Shown piece by piece: positions 12,501-23,500 of a DNA stretch of 64,000 nt (the stretch's first letter is position 1; the number at the start of each line of letters is the position of its first letter). Source of the DNA: Chrysopilus asiliformis (lineage: Eukaryota > Arthropoda > Insecta > Diptera > Rhagionidae); the NCBI GenBank assembly GCA_964034945.1, contig OZ035961.1:14895243-14959242 (forward strand), given 5' to 3'. The translations under genes and the position numbers were made by a program. The notes under the pieces are model-generated. The model had not been told where the DNA came from and did not search any database. It saw nothing but the letters and a program-made list of their open reading frames with translations.

Positions 12501-15500
12501 TCTGACATTGAGTAGAAAATTGTTTACGGATAGTAATATTCCATTGAGTGGAACTCAGAAGATTTTAGGAAAATCACTTGTGCTTTATGACGATTTTGGC
12601 CCGAAAGCTAGAGGAGAACGTCTCGCTTGTTCCATGTAAGTAAGAGGATAGTGAAAGATTTCAGTGAAACCTGTGTTTATAAAATTAATTCGGTCCTAGA
12701 GGATATTCACAAACCGAGGGGTTCATAAACTGAGGTTGAACCGCACAAAAAAAATGTTTCTAAAAGTATTTTTGAAAATTTCAAACAGTTTCTAAATTTT
12801 AGCTTAAATCCAATCGACATTTTTGTTGTTTTTCCTTATTATGCCAAAGATTTCTTTCAAAATATTGTCCTATTTTCATCACAAAAATTAAATTTTCTTC
12901 AGAATTGGAGGTCATTATAAACGAAAAGCAGTTGCGAAAGATTGGTATCCAAATGGAGCGCCATTGACCGTCAAAGGAAAATTGGAAATTGTTCAGCAAT
13001 CCGAGTACGATATGACAAACATTGATGTAGAGCTAAAAGGGCTTCTTAAAAATAGTGGATATCATATTCATATGGTATTAAACATATTTAATTATAGCAC
13101 AAGAAATTTTTGTTAATTCTACACCTTTGTCCTTTGCAGACCCCAGTTGAAGGGAATTTGGAATTTCCCTGTGAAGGATCAACGCTTTATGGACATTTCA
13201 ATCCCCAAAATGTGGACCCGAAGTTGTCACCACCCCCTGGAAAGGGTAGTACAGACCAATATGAATTGGGCGATTTGAGTGGGAAATTTAGACCCTTAGA
13301 TGGATTGACGCAATACGAAGATTTTTATAACGACACAAACATTCCACTGTTTGGATACGATAGTGTCTTGGGACGATCAATTGTTATTCACAAAAAGGAC
13401 CGAGGACTTCGTTGGGCATGCAGTACTTTGGAAAGGGGCTACAGTCCAAGTGAGGGGAGAGAAGTTCGGGCAATTGCTTCTTTTCATCATCCAGCCGGCT
13501 ATGCATTCGGTTATATGAGAATGACGCAATTAATTCATAATGATGGAAGTGCAAGTGATACTGTTATTGAAGTGAAATTGAGATATCCTGGCGTTAATGA
13601 TAGGAATCAGGTAGGAAATTGGAAAATTCGAAATTTAAAAGACGCCATTTTCAGTGAACCCCACAAATTTCTAATATCTTTACAAAATAAAAGTCTAAAA
13701 ACTTCAATAAAAGTACAAAATTGCAAAATTTAATGATTTTTTCATATTTTAAAAAAATGGACAAAACATTTCTCTATTTAAAAAAATTCCAAAAATTTAA
13801 AGAAAAAATTTTGGTATAGGCAAGTAAATTATTTTAAATTTTTTTGAAAAATCGGTGCCTTGGAAAAAAATATTAAAAAATTATGTCAAATGGAATTCCT
13901 TTTAAAAACGATTTGATCTCGAATTAATCAATTTTTTCAATAAAAAAAATTAATTTCTGTCAACATTTACTTCTTTTCTTTGTAGTCTCGTCATCATCAT
14001 TGGCAGATTTTTGTAAATCCTGTTGGAGTCGATGCTGTTGTGAAGCAAACTGCTACTAGATGTGTCGCTGGTGGCTATGTCTGGAATCCTTTTTACACAC
14101 AACTGGCAGATCCTTTAAATGTACGAAAATAAACTTTTAGTTTCAACACATTGCAGTTCCAGTAGAATTGTTGAAACGTCAAAAAATTCTTGGAGCTTGA
14201 AAAAAATTATAGAAAGCTTTTTAAAAAAACTTCTGAAGCTGCTTTGACCAGAAACTGTTCGGTTTTTCAAATCAGATTTTTATATTATCCTTTTTAGGGT
14301 GACTTATATGACCGGGAATGCGCAGCTGACAATCCCTTACGTTGCTATGTTGGAGATGTCTCAGCCAGAATTGGAACAATTGGTGAGTAATTTAAACTTT
14401 CTTGGCACATGAAAATTTTATTCAAGATCCATTTAGCTGATGTTATGTTATCTTTTTTCTTTTTTCTGTAATAATAATATTTTCTAGATGTTAAGTTTTT
14501 AAGCCAAATATAACCTTTAACCAATCAAATTTGTCATTTTTTAAATAAAATTCGTCTAAAGATTTTTACTAGTTATTTCTTTATGCTAAACTGGGCACCA
14601 ATCATGTAGTCCGACGCGTCACTGTCTTTCGACTTCGACGCAGCTTTTAACTCTTGACTTCACAATATCTGCAGCTTGAAATTTCGCGGAATCGTCACTA
14701 TGAATCGAAACGTGATTCTGACTGTCATTCTAGGAAATTTGAAGCTGCTGATATGGCGAAGTCAAGAGTTAAAAGCTGCGTCGAAGTCGAAAGACAGAGA
14801 CGCGTCGGAATACATGATTGGTGCCCTGGGTTTTTCATGAAATTTTTTAGCAAAGAACTCTTAACTTTAAATAAAAGGAAAAAAAATTGAATTTGGCTGA
14901 TATTTATTTTAAAATTTCAGATCTTGGCCACGAACGAGTCGTTCTGACAGATTCAAATTTCCCACTAGAAGGAGTCAGTGCAGTCGGTCGATCTATAGTA
15001 ATTTTTGGACCAGAATATTCCAGGGAAAGATTTGCATGCGCTAATATAGAACCCGATCATGATATCGTAAAATACATCAATTTAGAGAAACCGCCAAGAT
15101 TTGTAGTGTAAGACTGATTTTTTATACTTTTTATGAGAATCATTTAGAAGTATATTAGATTTAGAATGATAAAGTATAATATACCATTTAGTATAATTTA
15201 GAATAATAGATTTACAAGTAGTAAAATGTACCATTTGTAACGGATCGAACCAATCATCGGACACAGAAATTAACTACATCATGGTATTAGGGCTGACAAA
15301 ATATTTTGATTTCCGCATGTCACTCCGTCTGTCCGTCTGTCTGTCCGTCCGTCCATCTGTCTGATCGAAGACACCACAATTTTCAAAAAATTGAGCTAGA
15401 TACTTAAAAATTTCGTATGGTTGCGTTTGTCATAAATAGCAGGGCTAAGTTCTTGAACGGCCAAAATCGGACAATTCCTTCTTCCCTCCTTCTTACAATT

Positions 15501-16690
15501 AAAATAGTTTTTTGCGATTTTCTCAAAAACGGTGAGTGGTATTGAAAAATTTATAAAGCTAAAATGTGTTTAAAATAGGATTTTACATAACTCATCCATA
15601 CATCAAAATCCAGTTGAACCCCTCCTTCCCCCTCCCTAATACATATGGAATACTTTTTTCCAGTTTTCTGTGTTCAGAATATGTTTTTACATAACCGTAC
15701 CATACTTCAAAATCCAAACGGACCACTCCTCCCTTTCTTCATATAAATGAGATTTTTTTTATGAAAATTTTGTCTCTCCTCGTATAGAGTATTTGACGAT
15801 TGGCCCCTGACAATTGTAGATTTTCTTATGTTTTCAAAATCACACAATTTAATTTTAATTATGAATAGGGCCCAATTTTTGGAAGATATTCGTCACGTAA
15901 TGGGTTTACCCGAATGGATGCTGGAAATTGATGCGAGGAAAACAAAAACACTTCATAATGACGCTTGCATTCAAATATATATGCATTTCAGAGGACCTAA
16001 GGCTCATCAACTTGAATTGGTATTAATTTAATTTTTACGAACTTGGAAAACTTTAACGACTTTGTTGAAATTTATTCAAAAGGCCATAAATTTCATCAAA
16101 GTACAAGTTTCTGATCTGATAGAAATACTGAAATGAATATGGAATGACAATTTCTAGCCAACATGATTTTTCTGTGGTTTTGACATGAAATCCTGTAAAA
16201 TTTACAAGAAAATACAATAATTTCAAACGAATGTTAAAGAATATCCAATTCACATGATTTAAATGTCAGAATAATACAAGAATTCGTGTTGGATGGAAAT
16301 TGTAAGAAAAATTAAGACAAATTAAGTTTTAATTTTGAAATATATATTTTTTTCTCACATAATTTTAACTTTTTCGCCTCATTCTTTAAGGACTTTTCGA
16401 GGTTGATTTCTTCTGGACGATTAGATCAACCCAGTATTTACACTCCCGGTTATGTGAATCAGAAGAGAAAGGCGACTGTTTCGTATCGAACTTGTGGTGT
16501 TACTGATCCAAATGAGAAAAGTAAGTTTTTAGACATTTTCAAGTTTTTTAAAAAGTTTTGAAAACGAATTTTCGTTCTAGAAACTAAAAGGAAGAAATCA
16601 GCTGGCAACATAATATATTCATATTATTCGATCTCAACTCTAGGATTTTTGTTAATTCTTGTGAATTTGTTTAACAAAATATTTTATTAA
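9531..16690 (+). CDS. Cu-only superoxide-dismutase repeat protein (Rsod-like)
   Basis: Twelve proposed exons: 9531-9582, 9673-10001, 10058-10641, 11592-12635, 12903-13074, 13140-13610, 13986-14120, 14298-14382, 14921-15107, 15869-16019, 16391-16520, 16581-16690; 1149 aa. It begins with a hydrophobic signal peptide (MKCLMFFIFLCFVLFEI) and ends with basic residues plus a hydrophobic tail (TLGFLLILVNLFNKIFY), like a GPI-anchor signal or a tail anchor. Between them lie about six SOD-like repeats, each starting with a G-x-I-x-F-x-Q-like strand and ending G(R/K)S(I/L)V(I/L)...AC. Repeat 5 (about 685-830) has His724, His726, His746 (GHFNP) and His811 (SIVIH), the Cys738/Cys821 pair, Arg818, and an E-L-G-D motif (Glu769, Asp772); the other repeats lack most ligands. 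The 10.0-kb junction is uncertain: the stronger donor gtcagt at 9998 with the AG at 10048-10049 breaks frame, so the weaker 10002/10057 pair is used. Confidence 0.85.
10713..10870. mobile_element. Relic of the 'cataaaatacgtcac' TIR family in an intron
   Basis: The left end has ttattaaatacgtcac and the right end has gtgacgtattttatggacag, forming imperfect terminal inverted repeats. It lies in the third intron of the SOD-repeat gene. Relatives lie at about 7007-7139, 25072-25165, 55255-55340 and 57297-57462. It is non-autonomous with no coding frame. Confidence 0.6.
14593..14826. mobile_element. Foldback MITE, 234 bp, copy 1 (in SOD-repeat gene intron)
   Basis: Terminal inverted repeats GGGCACCAATCATGTA / ATACATGATTGGTGCCC are followed by long subterminal complementarity (gacttcgacgcagctttta against its complement), so the whole element can fold. 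A second copy of exactly the same length lies at 24780-25013 with few differences. The ORF across it (14654-14890) is an artefact. Confidence 0.9.
15118..15830 (+). repeat. Interspersed repeat with (GTCTGTCC)n tract, copy 1
   Basis: This fills most of an intron of the SOD-repeat gene. It shares with 41735-42220 the blocks 'aacggatcgaaccaatcatcggacac', a GTCTGTCCGTC tract, 'gttgcgtttgtc.taaat.gc' and 'gaacgg.caaaatcgga'. It shares with 25500-26060 (reverse orientation) the blocks around 'gccaatcgtcaa.tactctata' and 'acatcaaaatccag'. No coding capacity was recognised. Confidence 0.75.
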
Positions 16691-17594
16691 TTATTCATTC
16701 ATGCAGAAAATTTTGATGATTAGAAGTTTTTTTTTAAATCCAAAGCGAAATCTGACAAAACTCAGTCAATTTTCCAACTAAATTTTCTAAAAGACTCATT
16801 TTTTTGCATAAATGTTAATTTCTGTGAATATTTTCATAATTTAAAGTTGACTATTTTCGTAGATTGAACTATTTTTGTATTAAATCCATTCTTTTTATCT
16901 TACTAAAACACACTTAAAATCATATACCAAATCACTAGATTGTAAGGTAGTAAATAAATAGTGAAAAACATTAAGATAAATATTTGGTTTCAATTTTTCA
17001 TCAAATTTTTTAACATATAAAAAATATTACAATTAAACTTTAACAGAAACCCAAATATAATTCAAATATTCTTGAAACAGTTTATATTTTTTCAAAATAT
17101 TAATTTTGCAAACCATGATTGGATTTTCCATCTGTTTATTTTACTTTAATGTGGAACAGAAACTGTTCACTTAATGAAAACATTCTCAGTGCGGTTTCTC
17201 TAGAATAAGAAATATGATAAGCAAATAAAATAAAATTTGATCAAACCGAGATAAATCGTCAAAACGTATTCGCAGCGAAAAGTAATTTTCAATTGAATTG
17301 TATTTTCCCTATTTCGTTTGTGATAACAATTTGCTGAATCCGCGTTAATGGAAAATTTAAATATATCGTCATCAGTTTATTAAAATCCCGGGTTTTAATT
17401 ATGCAGCAAATTTTTATGTTTAAAAAAATCTTATGTTTCGTTTTAACTCAAAACGTATAAACAAATCGTTAAGATCTGAATTACAAACAAGATTAAAATT
17501 AAACAAAAGTGATTTCTTGTGAATTCCCAGACTTTTTTGATTTTTCATATAGTGTTGAACTGTGTTTAAATTCATAAAACTTAAAAAAAAAACA
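16691..17594. other. 3' UTR of the SOD-repeat gene and spacer to the Ac45-like gene
   Basis: A candidate poly(A) signal AATAAA lies at 16953-16958. The rest is AT-rich sequence up to the next start codon at 17595; no gene or repeat is recognised. Both genes run on the plus strand. Confidence 0.5.
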
Positions 17595-20228
17595 ATGAGC
17601 AACATAAAATATTTTAGTGCCAGTTTGGGTTTTCTCTTAATAATTTGTACGCCTTCCACGACAATACCCCAATATCATGGCCCATTTATGCTTTGGGGTT
17701 TGGACAAATTAAAAGATTTAAAGATATCAACTTTAGAATTGATAGATGAAAAAATATTAGCCTCACTGTATGACGAGGCAGATGTGATTGTGATGTTTTT
17801 GAAAAATAACACAAATCGAATGAATGGTGAAAATTTTCCTGGATTTAAACGACTAGTTGATAAAAATCCTTGGACTTATTTAGCTCAACATCATGCTTTG
17901 GGGAGTGAGGCTGTTTCACATAAAAATTTTAATGTAAGTTTAAAGAGTTAAATGTGGAAAAATGCTTTTAAAAATTGTAAGGATTTTTTTCTGTTAATTT
18001 TTTTGAAAATATAAATAACTTTTTTGCGATTACGATTGCGATTGCGATTGCGATTACGATTGCGATTGCGATTGCGATTGCGATTGCGATTACGATTGCG
18101 ATTACGATTACGATTGCGATTACGATTACGATTGCGATTGCGATTACGATTGCGATTGCGATTACGATTGCGATTACGATTGCGATTGCGATTGCGATTA
18201 CGATTGCGAATGCGAATGCGAATGCGATTGCGATTGCGATTACGATTGCGATTACGATTGCGAATGCGATTACGATTGCGATTATGATTGCGATTATGAT
18301 TCAAGCTTCTCGACCAATGAGATCAAAGCGTTATAGGATAGGGAAATTAAAGCTTTAATCTCATTGGTCGAGAAAGCTCAATAGTAATCATAATCGTAAT
18401 CGTTAGTCTGAATTAGGCTTTAGGCATTTTATTTCAGGCAAAGTTTTTGTACCAATTCTGTGGTCACAAGGAAAAACCGCTTAAGTCGAGTTATGTAGTT
18501 TTAAAAGTTGGTGAATATTTGAATTCTCCATATTCAGTTCTATATTCTGTCAAAATTTGGTTTTCATGCTGTACCCCTCTGAGGAATGGCAGAGCAAAAA
18601 CCATATAACCTAAGTCAGTTTTGCTTGCAAAAAGAAAAAAATAATCAAAACTTTAAATTACTCAAAACACGCTTTTTCGACTTAAGCAGTTTTTCCTTGT
18701 GACCACAGAATTTTTGGTAACAATTTTTACGAAATTAAAGATAAAATAATTCTTACTTTTCAATTTCAAAAGAAATGTTTCACAAATTCTGTCCCATTCG
18801 ATTGAACATTTAGACAACAGTTTTAAATGGAACTTTCACTCAACAAGATGACCAGTTATTAAAATTGTATAACGAAGTTGTGCGAAAACATGGAAAAGGG
18901 AAAGTTCTTGGAATTTTGGCGAATACAAATGATGAAAAAATACTTTTAAGACGAGGCGTTGTTCATAGAAGGGGGCACAAAATGGAAGACGAATCAAGTG
19001 AGTACCGAAAGGAGGGCAACTTAGGAGAGCATGGTTCTTGGGAAGAAGAGGAAATGGACGATCACTATATTTATATTGATAAAGGTATTTTCTATATTAG
19101 AATTTCTCGGCTTATACGGTCTGCAAAAATATAAGCCGAGTAATAAGCCGAGAAATTCTAATAGGATTCAATGTTAAAAAGGTCGAGTAAAAACCATGAA
19201 TCAGAAATGGTTCACATTTTCTATATTTAAAAAAATCACATTTCAAAATACGTAGAAAATATTTAGCAGATTTAAATTACAATTACAATTTTCTAAGCAA
19301 TTACGGAAATTTCTTTTAAGTTTTTCATTCTTTGCAGGGCAGGCAATTTTACACACAACTTCACCTCCAGTGCTTCACGTAAAGGGCGAAAAATTGCTGC
19401 TAAAGGAAAATTATGTCAAGGGAAAGTTTGAACATCAAGATACTTCAGGAAGATTTAAAATTGATTTAAATTATGAAGAAGAAATGGTTAGTAGCTTCTG
19501 GCAAAAGCCTAGAACAAAAATTTGATCAAAAATTGAGAATTATTTACAGGTTTTACTGATTTTTCAATTCACACTTGAAAACGGTTACTGGTATTTGAAC
19601 TGCGTTGAGGTGCAATACAAGCATTTCCATGAAACTTTGAATTTGAAAAAGGAAAAACTTAACGCACCGCTTGGATTTTCATATGCATGTTCAAGGGAAG
19701 TAGTTTTTCAACAGGAACAAAATTCTCTTGTGCTCGCTGATATTCAGGTAAAAAACATGGAAAATTGCAGTATAGTGCAATCTTGCTTTATGATTTTTTT
19801 TGGTTTGTGAACTTTTCGGTTTATAGCCTTTTTTTGAGATTAAAAAAATGTCCGTACGATTTTTGAGTTTAAAAACAATGTGTCGGTTTATGGACATACT
19901 TTTAAGTTCACAAAACAAAGTTTCCTGTACTTTTATTGTACGAAACTTCGCAAATTCAACGAGATTTTATCAATTTCCTTTTATTACTGATTATATTTGA
20001 TTATTTATTAATGATTTGCAGGTTCAACCTTTTATGGATGGACAAATTCCATTTGGAGAAGCCCAAAATTGTATCGGTTTTACAACAGTGCCAATTTGGT
20101 CGGGGATATTTGTTAGTTTTTTGTTAATTTTTGTGACAATGATTGGTTTAACTGCGTTGATGGACATTAAAACTCCTGACCATTTCGAAGACAGATTGGT
20201 AACTTTATTTGCTCAAGAAGAATTATAA
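17595..20228 (+). CDS. V-type H+-ATPase accessory subunit S1 (Ac45-like), tandem copy A
   Basis: Exons are 17595-17933, 18814-19084, 19338-19486, 19550-19747 and 20022-20228, giving 387 aa (Drosophila VhaAC45 is about 379). Ac45/ATP6AP1 is a type I membrane protein of the V-ATPase Vo sector that assists assembly and sorting of the proton pump. Visible are an N-terminal signal peptide (FSASLGFLLIICTPSTT), the N-terminal block GPFMLWGLDKLKDLKIS, a variable Glu-rich spacer, the luminal strand segment ENGYWYLNCVEV, and the family-diagnostic NCIGFTTVPIWSGIFVSF leading into a single transmembrane helix and a short cytosolic tail ending AQEEL. AATAAA follows only 6 nt after the stop (20235-20240). 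The start ATG at 17595 is chosen because it directly precedes the signal peptide. It could be the orthologue of VhaAC45 or of VhaAC45RP. Confidence 0.92.
18026..18301 (+). repeat. Hexanucleotide array (GCGATT/ACGATT)n
   Basis: About 46 units of 6 bp, mostly gcgatt with interspersed acgatt and a few gcgaat/atgatt, lie in intron 1 of Ac45-like copy A. The open 'RLRLRL' and 'RNRNRN' frames across it are products of the repeat, not genes. Confidence 0.97.
18303..18402. repeat. Short palindromic element bordering the hexamer array
   Basis: Arms TTCTCGACCAATGAGAT.AAAGC and GCTTT.ATCTCATTGGTCGAGAA flank a ~20-nt centre. Outside each arm, in inverted orientation, lie cgattatgatt (left) and aatcataatcg (right), so the hexamer is part of the inverted repeat. 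Confidence 0.85.
18454..18712. mobile_element. MITE with TIR AATTCTGTGGTCACAAGG, 259 bp
   Basis: Left end AATTCTGTGGTCACAAGG, then aaaaaccgcttaagtcgag; right end ctcg-less complement ttcgacttaagcagttttt, then CCTTGTGACCACAGAATT. Inverted repeats are about 38 bp. It lies in intron 1 of Ac45-like copy A. Related 'gcttaagtcga' sequences occur at 21763-21890 and 51170-51600. Confidence 0.85.
19095..19163. repeat. Perfect 21-bp hairpin next to a splice donor
   Basis: Arm 19095-19115 (tattagaatttctcggctta) and arm 19143-19163 are exact complements around a 27-nt loop that repeats ataagccgag once more. The hairpin starts 10 nt after the exon 2 donor of Ac45-like copy A. Confidence 0.85.
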
Positions 20229-20553
20229 AGATCGAATAAAAAAAATCGAAATGTTGGTTTTGTTTCTTTTAAAGAAAAAAAAAACGGTTTCAAAAGTCTT
20301 AAGATTTTTTTTAGCTTCTCACATTTCTTATGTGTGAAAATCTCCCATTTATTTAAAAAGCAAATAACATATAATCAATTCAACAAGTGGCAGCCGCAAT
20401 TCATAAACAAAACCACGTGTAAAACAGCCGTTCGAAATCCCCTCCTAATAGAATTTTTGGGCGCATGTCCCAAAAGGAGTGGAAAAATCGATTCTGACAT
20501 TCGGGCGAAGAATTTTCACTGTGAAATCATCAATCGAGAAAAATCGTCTGAAA

Positions 20554-23500
20554 ATGTTGAAATTTTGTGAAATTATTTGTGTTTCAATTGTTTTAAGTGT
20601 CGCAAATGCAAACTATTACGGTCCATTTATGTTTTGGGGTCAAGATGATTTGAAAGACTTGAAATTATCAGCTCTAGAAGCAATTGATGAAAAGGTGCTT
20701 AGCTCTATGTTTGAAGAGTCTCATTCGATTATGCTTTTCTTGAGAAATGGAACAATTCGAATGGATGAGCAGAATTATCCTGGATTTAAGAAATTAATTG
20801 GGCAGAGCATCTGGGCATATTTGCCACAACATAGTTTGCCAGCGGAGCCCATCGATTTTAATAAAAATGTTGAAGTAAGTTTTGAATCAATTGAGAAACA
20901 TCCTCTGAAATGTTAAAATTTTGTGAAATTATTTGTGTTTCATTTGTTTGAAGTGTTTTATTTGACCTAAAACCAATTTTTTTGTTCAAATCTACTCATA
21001 TTTTCCACTTTAATTTTTGCCATCTGCAAAGTTTCCAAAGCATTGACTTATTTATTCAAAGTAATGTCCTTTTTGGTTTTTAAATTAAAAGATAATTTTC
21101 CTAATTATTTTAGAAATTGCATAAATTTAGGCATTTTTTAGGAAAATCGAATCGCCAAGTTCCCTCTTTGGCCGCGCGCAGCGCCAACTTGAAAGAAATT
21201 TCTCAATTTGAAAACATTTGGTTTGCTTTTAAAAACATTTGTAGGACATTTGTCTGAAATAAAAGCCCGCTAAAATTCAAATTTGAAGAATTCATTGAGT
21301 TTCTTTTTGAAAATCTGATTTTTGAGAGGAAATTTTGAAAAATGTCACAAATATTTCAGATAATCAACTTGGTGGGACCAGCAAGTCAGCAAGATGTTGA
21401 ATTAACGGCTTTGTATCGAGATGCTGTGCAAAATTATGGCAAAGGCAAAGTTCTTGGGATTTTAGCAAATCAAATAGACGAACACACAATTTATAAACGG
21501 GAAGCACCGGAAAAGACTGAATTGTCCAGCTCTAGTACGACTTCTTCCACCCCAACTGAAGAACCACCAGAGCAAGAGGATTTTATTTATATGGCGGAAG
21601 GTATATTTCGAAGTTGAATTTAAGTAATTTTTATGTAAGACATTTTGATTTATAACGATAAAAATTTGACCTAACTGCTAATTTTTTGCTGAAAATTAAA
21701 AATCTTTAAACTTTTAAAATGTTGAAAAGAAGATCATGCACAAACTGAACTAAAGATAAAATGAGGTTCCACGGAACAGCTTAAGTCGATTTTTATAACA
21801 ATCTAAAAATATCTATATTTGCACCCACAAAAGGTTTTTTTTAGTTCCACCTGAAAACCGACTTAAATTGCTATAGTTTGTGGGTATTAAAAGTTGAAAA
21901 AATAAATAAATATTAATAAAAAATTTGTTTTTCAAGATTTAAATGCTTATAAAAATTTTTTTGTAGGAAAGGCAATTCTGTACACCACATCCGCACCAAA
22001 GCTGGAGTTGGAAGGTGAAAATAAAACATTGATTGTTAAAGAGCTTAAAATTCACTACAATAACACACAAGTTGATGATCGTGGCGGTTGGATTCGTTTA
22101 ATTATTCACTTCAAGACAGATACTGGAAAGGTGATTAGATTTTTAAAACTTATATTAAACTAGCTTGCCGTCGTTGCCGGGTTTTGTTTTTTCAATTTTT
22201 TTTTTTGGATGGTCTATGTTGGAGCTAAACTTCAGGTCAATCAGCTCGGTAGTTTCCCCGCGAAAGGGTAATATAGAGGAAGAGCTAAGTTTCGTGATCA
22301 CTTTACCCCCTCCCCTTACTCCCCCACCTCTCGGGCTACTTTTTAATGGGCCTATGTTGGGGCTAGACCCCCGACGAATATCTATGCCAAATTTCAGGCC
22401 AATCGGTTCAGTAGTTTCTCCGCGAAAAACTGAGTTTCGAAATCACTTTACCCCCTCCACTTACTATGTTGGAACCAGAACTACCACAGATGCTTATGCC
22501 AAATTTCAAGTCAATCGGTTCAGCCGTTTTTGCGTGAAAGAGGAACAGACAGACAGACAGACAGACAGACAGATAGACAGACAGACAGACAGGCAGACAG
22601 ACAGACAGACATACAGACAGACAGACACCAACTCATTTTTATATATTAGTATGATTTATCCTTAAACACGGTTTAAAAAACGTTTACAACTGTTTATTAA
22701 ATCCGTATCGTTAAATGTTGATTAAATTATCAGTTATTTTGAATTCTTCATGTTTATTTTAATCTCGACCTTATATTAATGAGAAACTTGAAAACGCTCG
22801 AATTAACTCGGGAGTTCAGATTTATTACAATATCGATTGCTTGATGCAACTTTGAAAATTAAAGCTTTTAGCCTTACAGAATATGAGCGGGAAAAACCGA
22901 ATGTGAGCGATTCCTATAAAAACTGGGAACTTTTCATAAAAATAGGGAATGTGTTCCAAAAAAATCAAAGTTTCCTCCCATTTTTTTGAGGAAACGTTCT
23001 ACGAAAATCCATTTTTTTGTCGATGCTATTATTATTTTTTTCGTTGTGTATTCCTTGTTACAAAAAAAAGTGATTTTTTTCATCACTTTTTGACACTTTT
23101 TAGACCTCATTGCGATTCAGATTTGATGTTGAAGGCGGTTATTGGACTCTAACTTCAGTTGATGTGGCGGACAGATTATTCGATGGAAAAATGCAATTAG
23201 AGACTCTGAAACCAGCTGCCCCAGTTGGATTTTCCTACCAATGCGGCCGTGAACTGATATTCAGAAATGGATCAAATTCTCTGAGACTAGAAAATATCCA
23301 GGTAAATATTTTAACGCAATGAAATTTTTATGATAATTTAATCGACTTTGAAAAACGCTGTTACGAACATTTATTCGGCCACTGCCCTTTGACTTAACCA
23401 ATTTGCGGTCATTCGGAGGTACTTTTGTCACAATTGGCTGGGAATATTTTTCGTGACTATCACTTTTGGTTTTTATTTGTGTGTAAATTTTTTGAAGCTC

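Noticed and set aside
14654..14890. 78-aa frame, and the similar 73-aa frame at 24841-25062
   Set aside because: Both are readings through the two copies of the 234-bp foldback MITE; the similarity is at DNA level.
17948..18304. 118-aa (RN)n and 87-aa (RL)n frames
   Set aside because: Pure translations of the hexamer array inside an intron.
22545..22625. (GACA)n tract considered as a CRISPR-like or regulatory array
   Set aside because: It is a simple tetranucleotide tract inside a repeat-family copy; there are no spacers.
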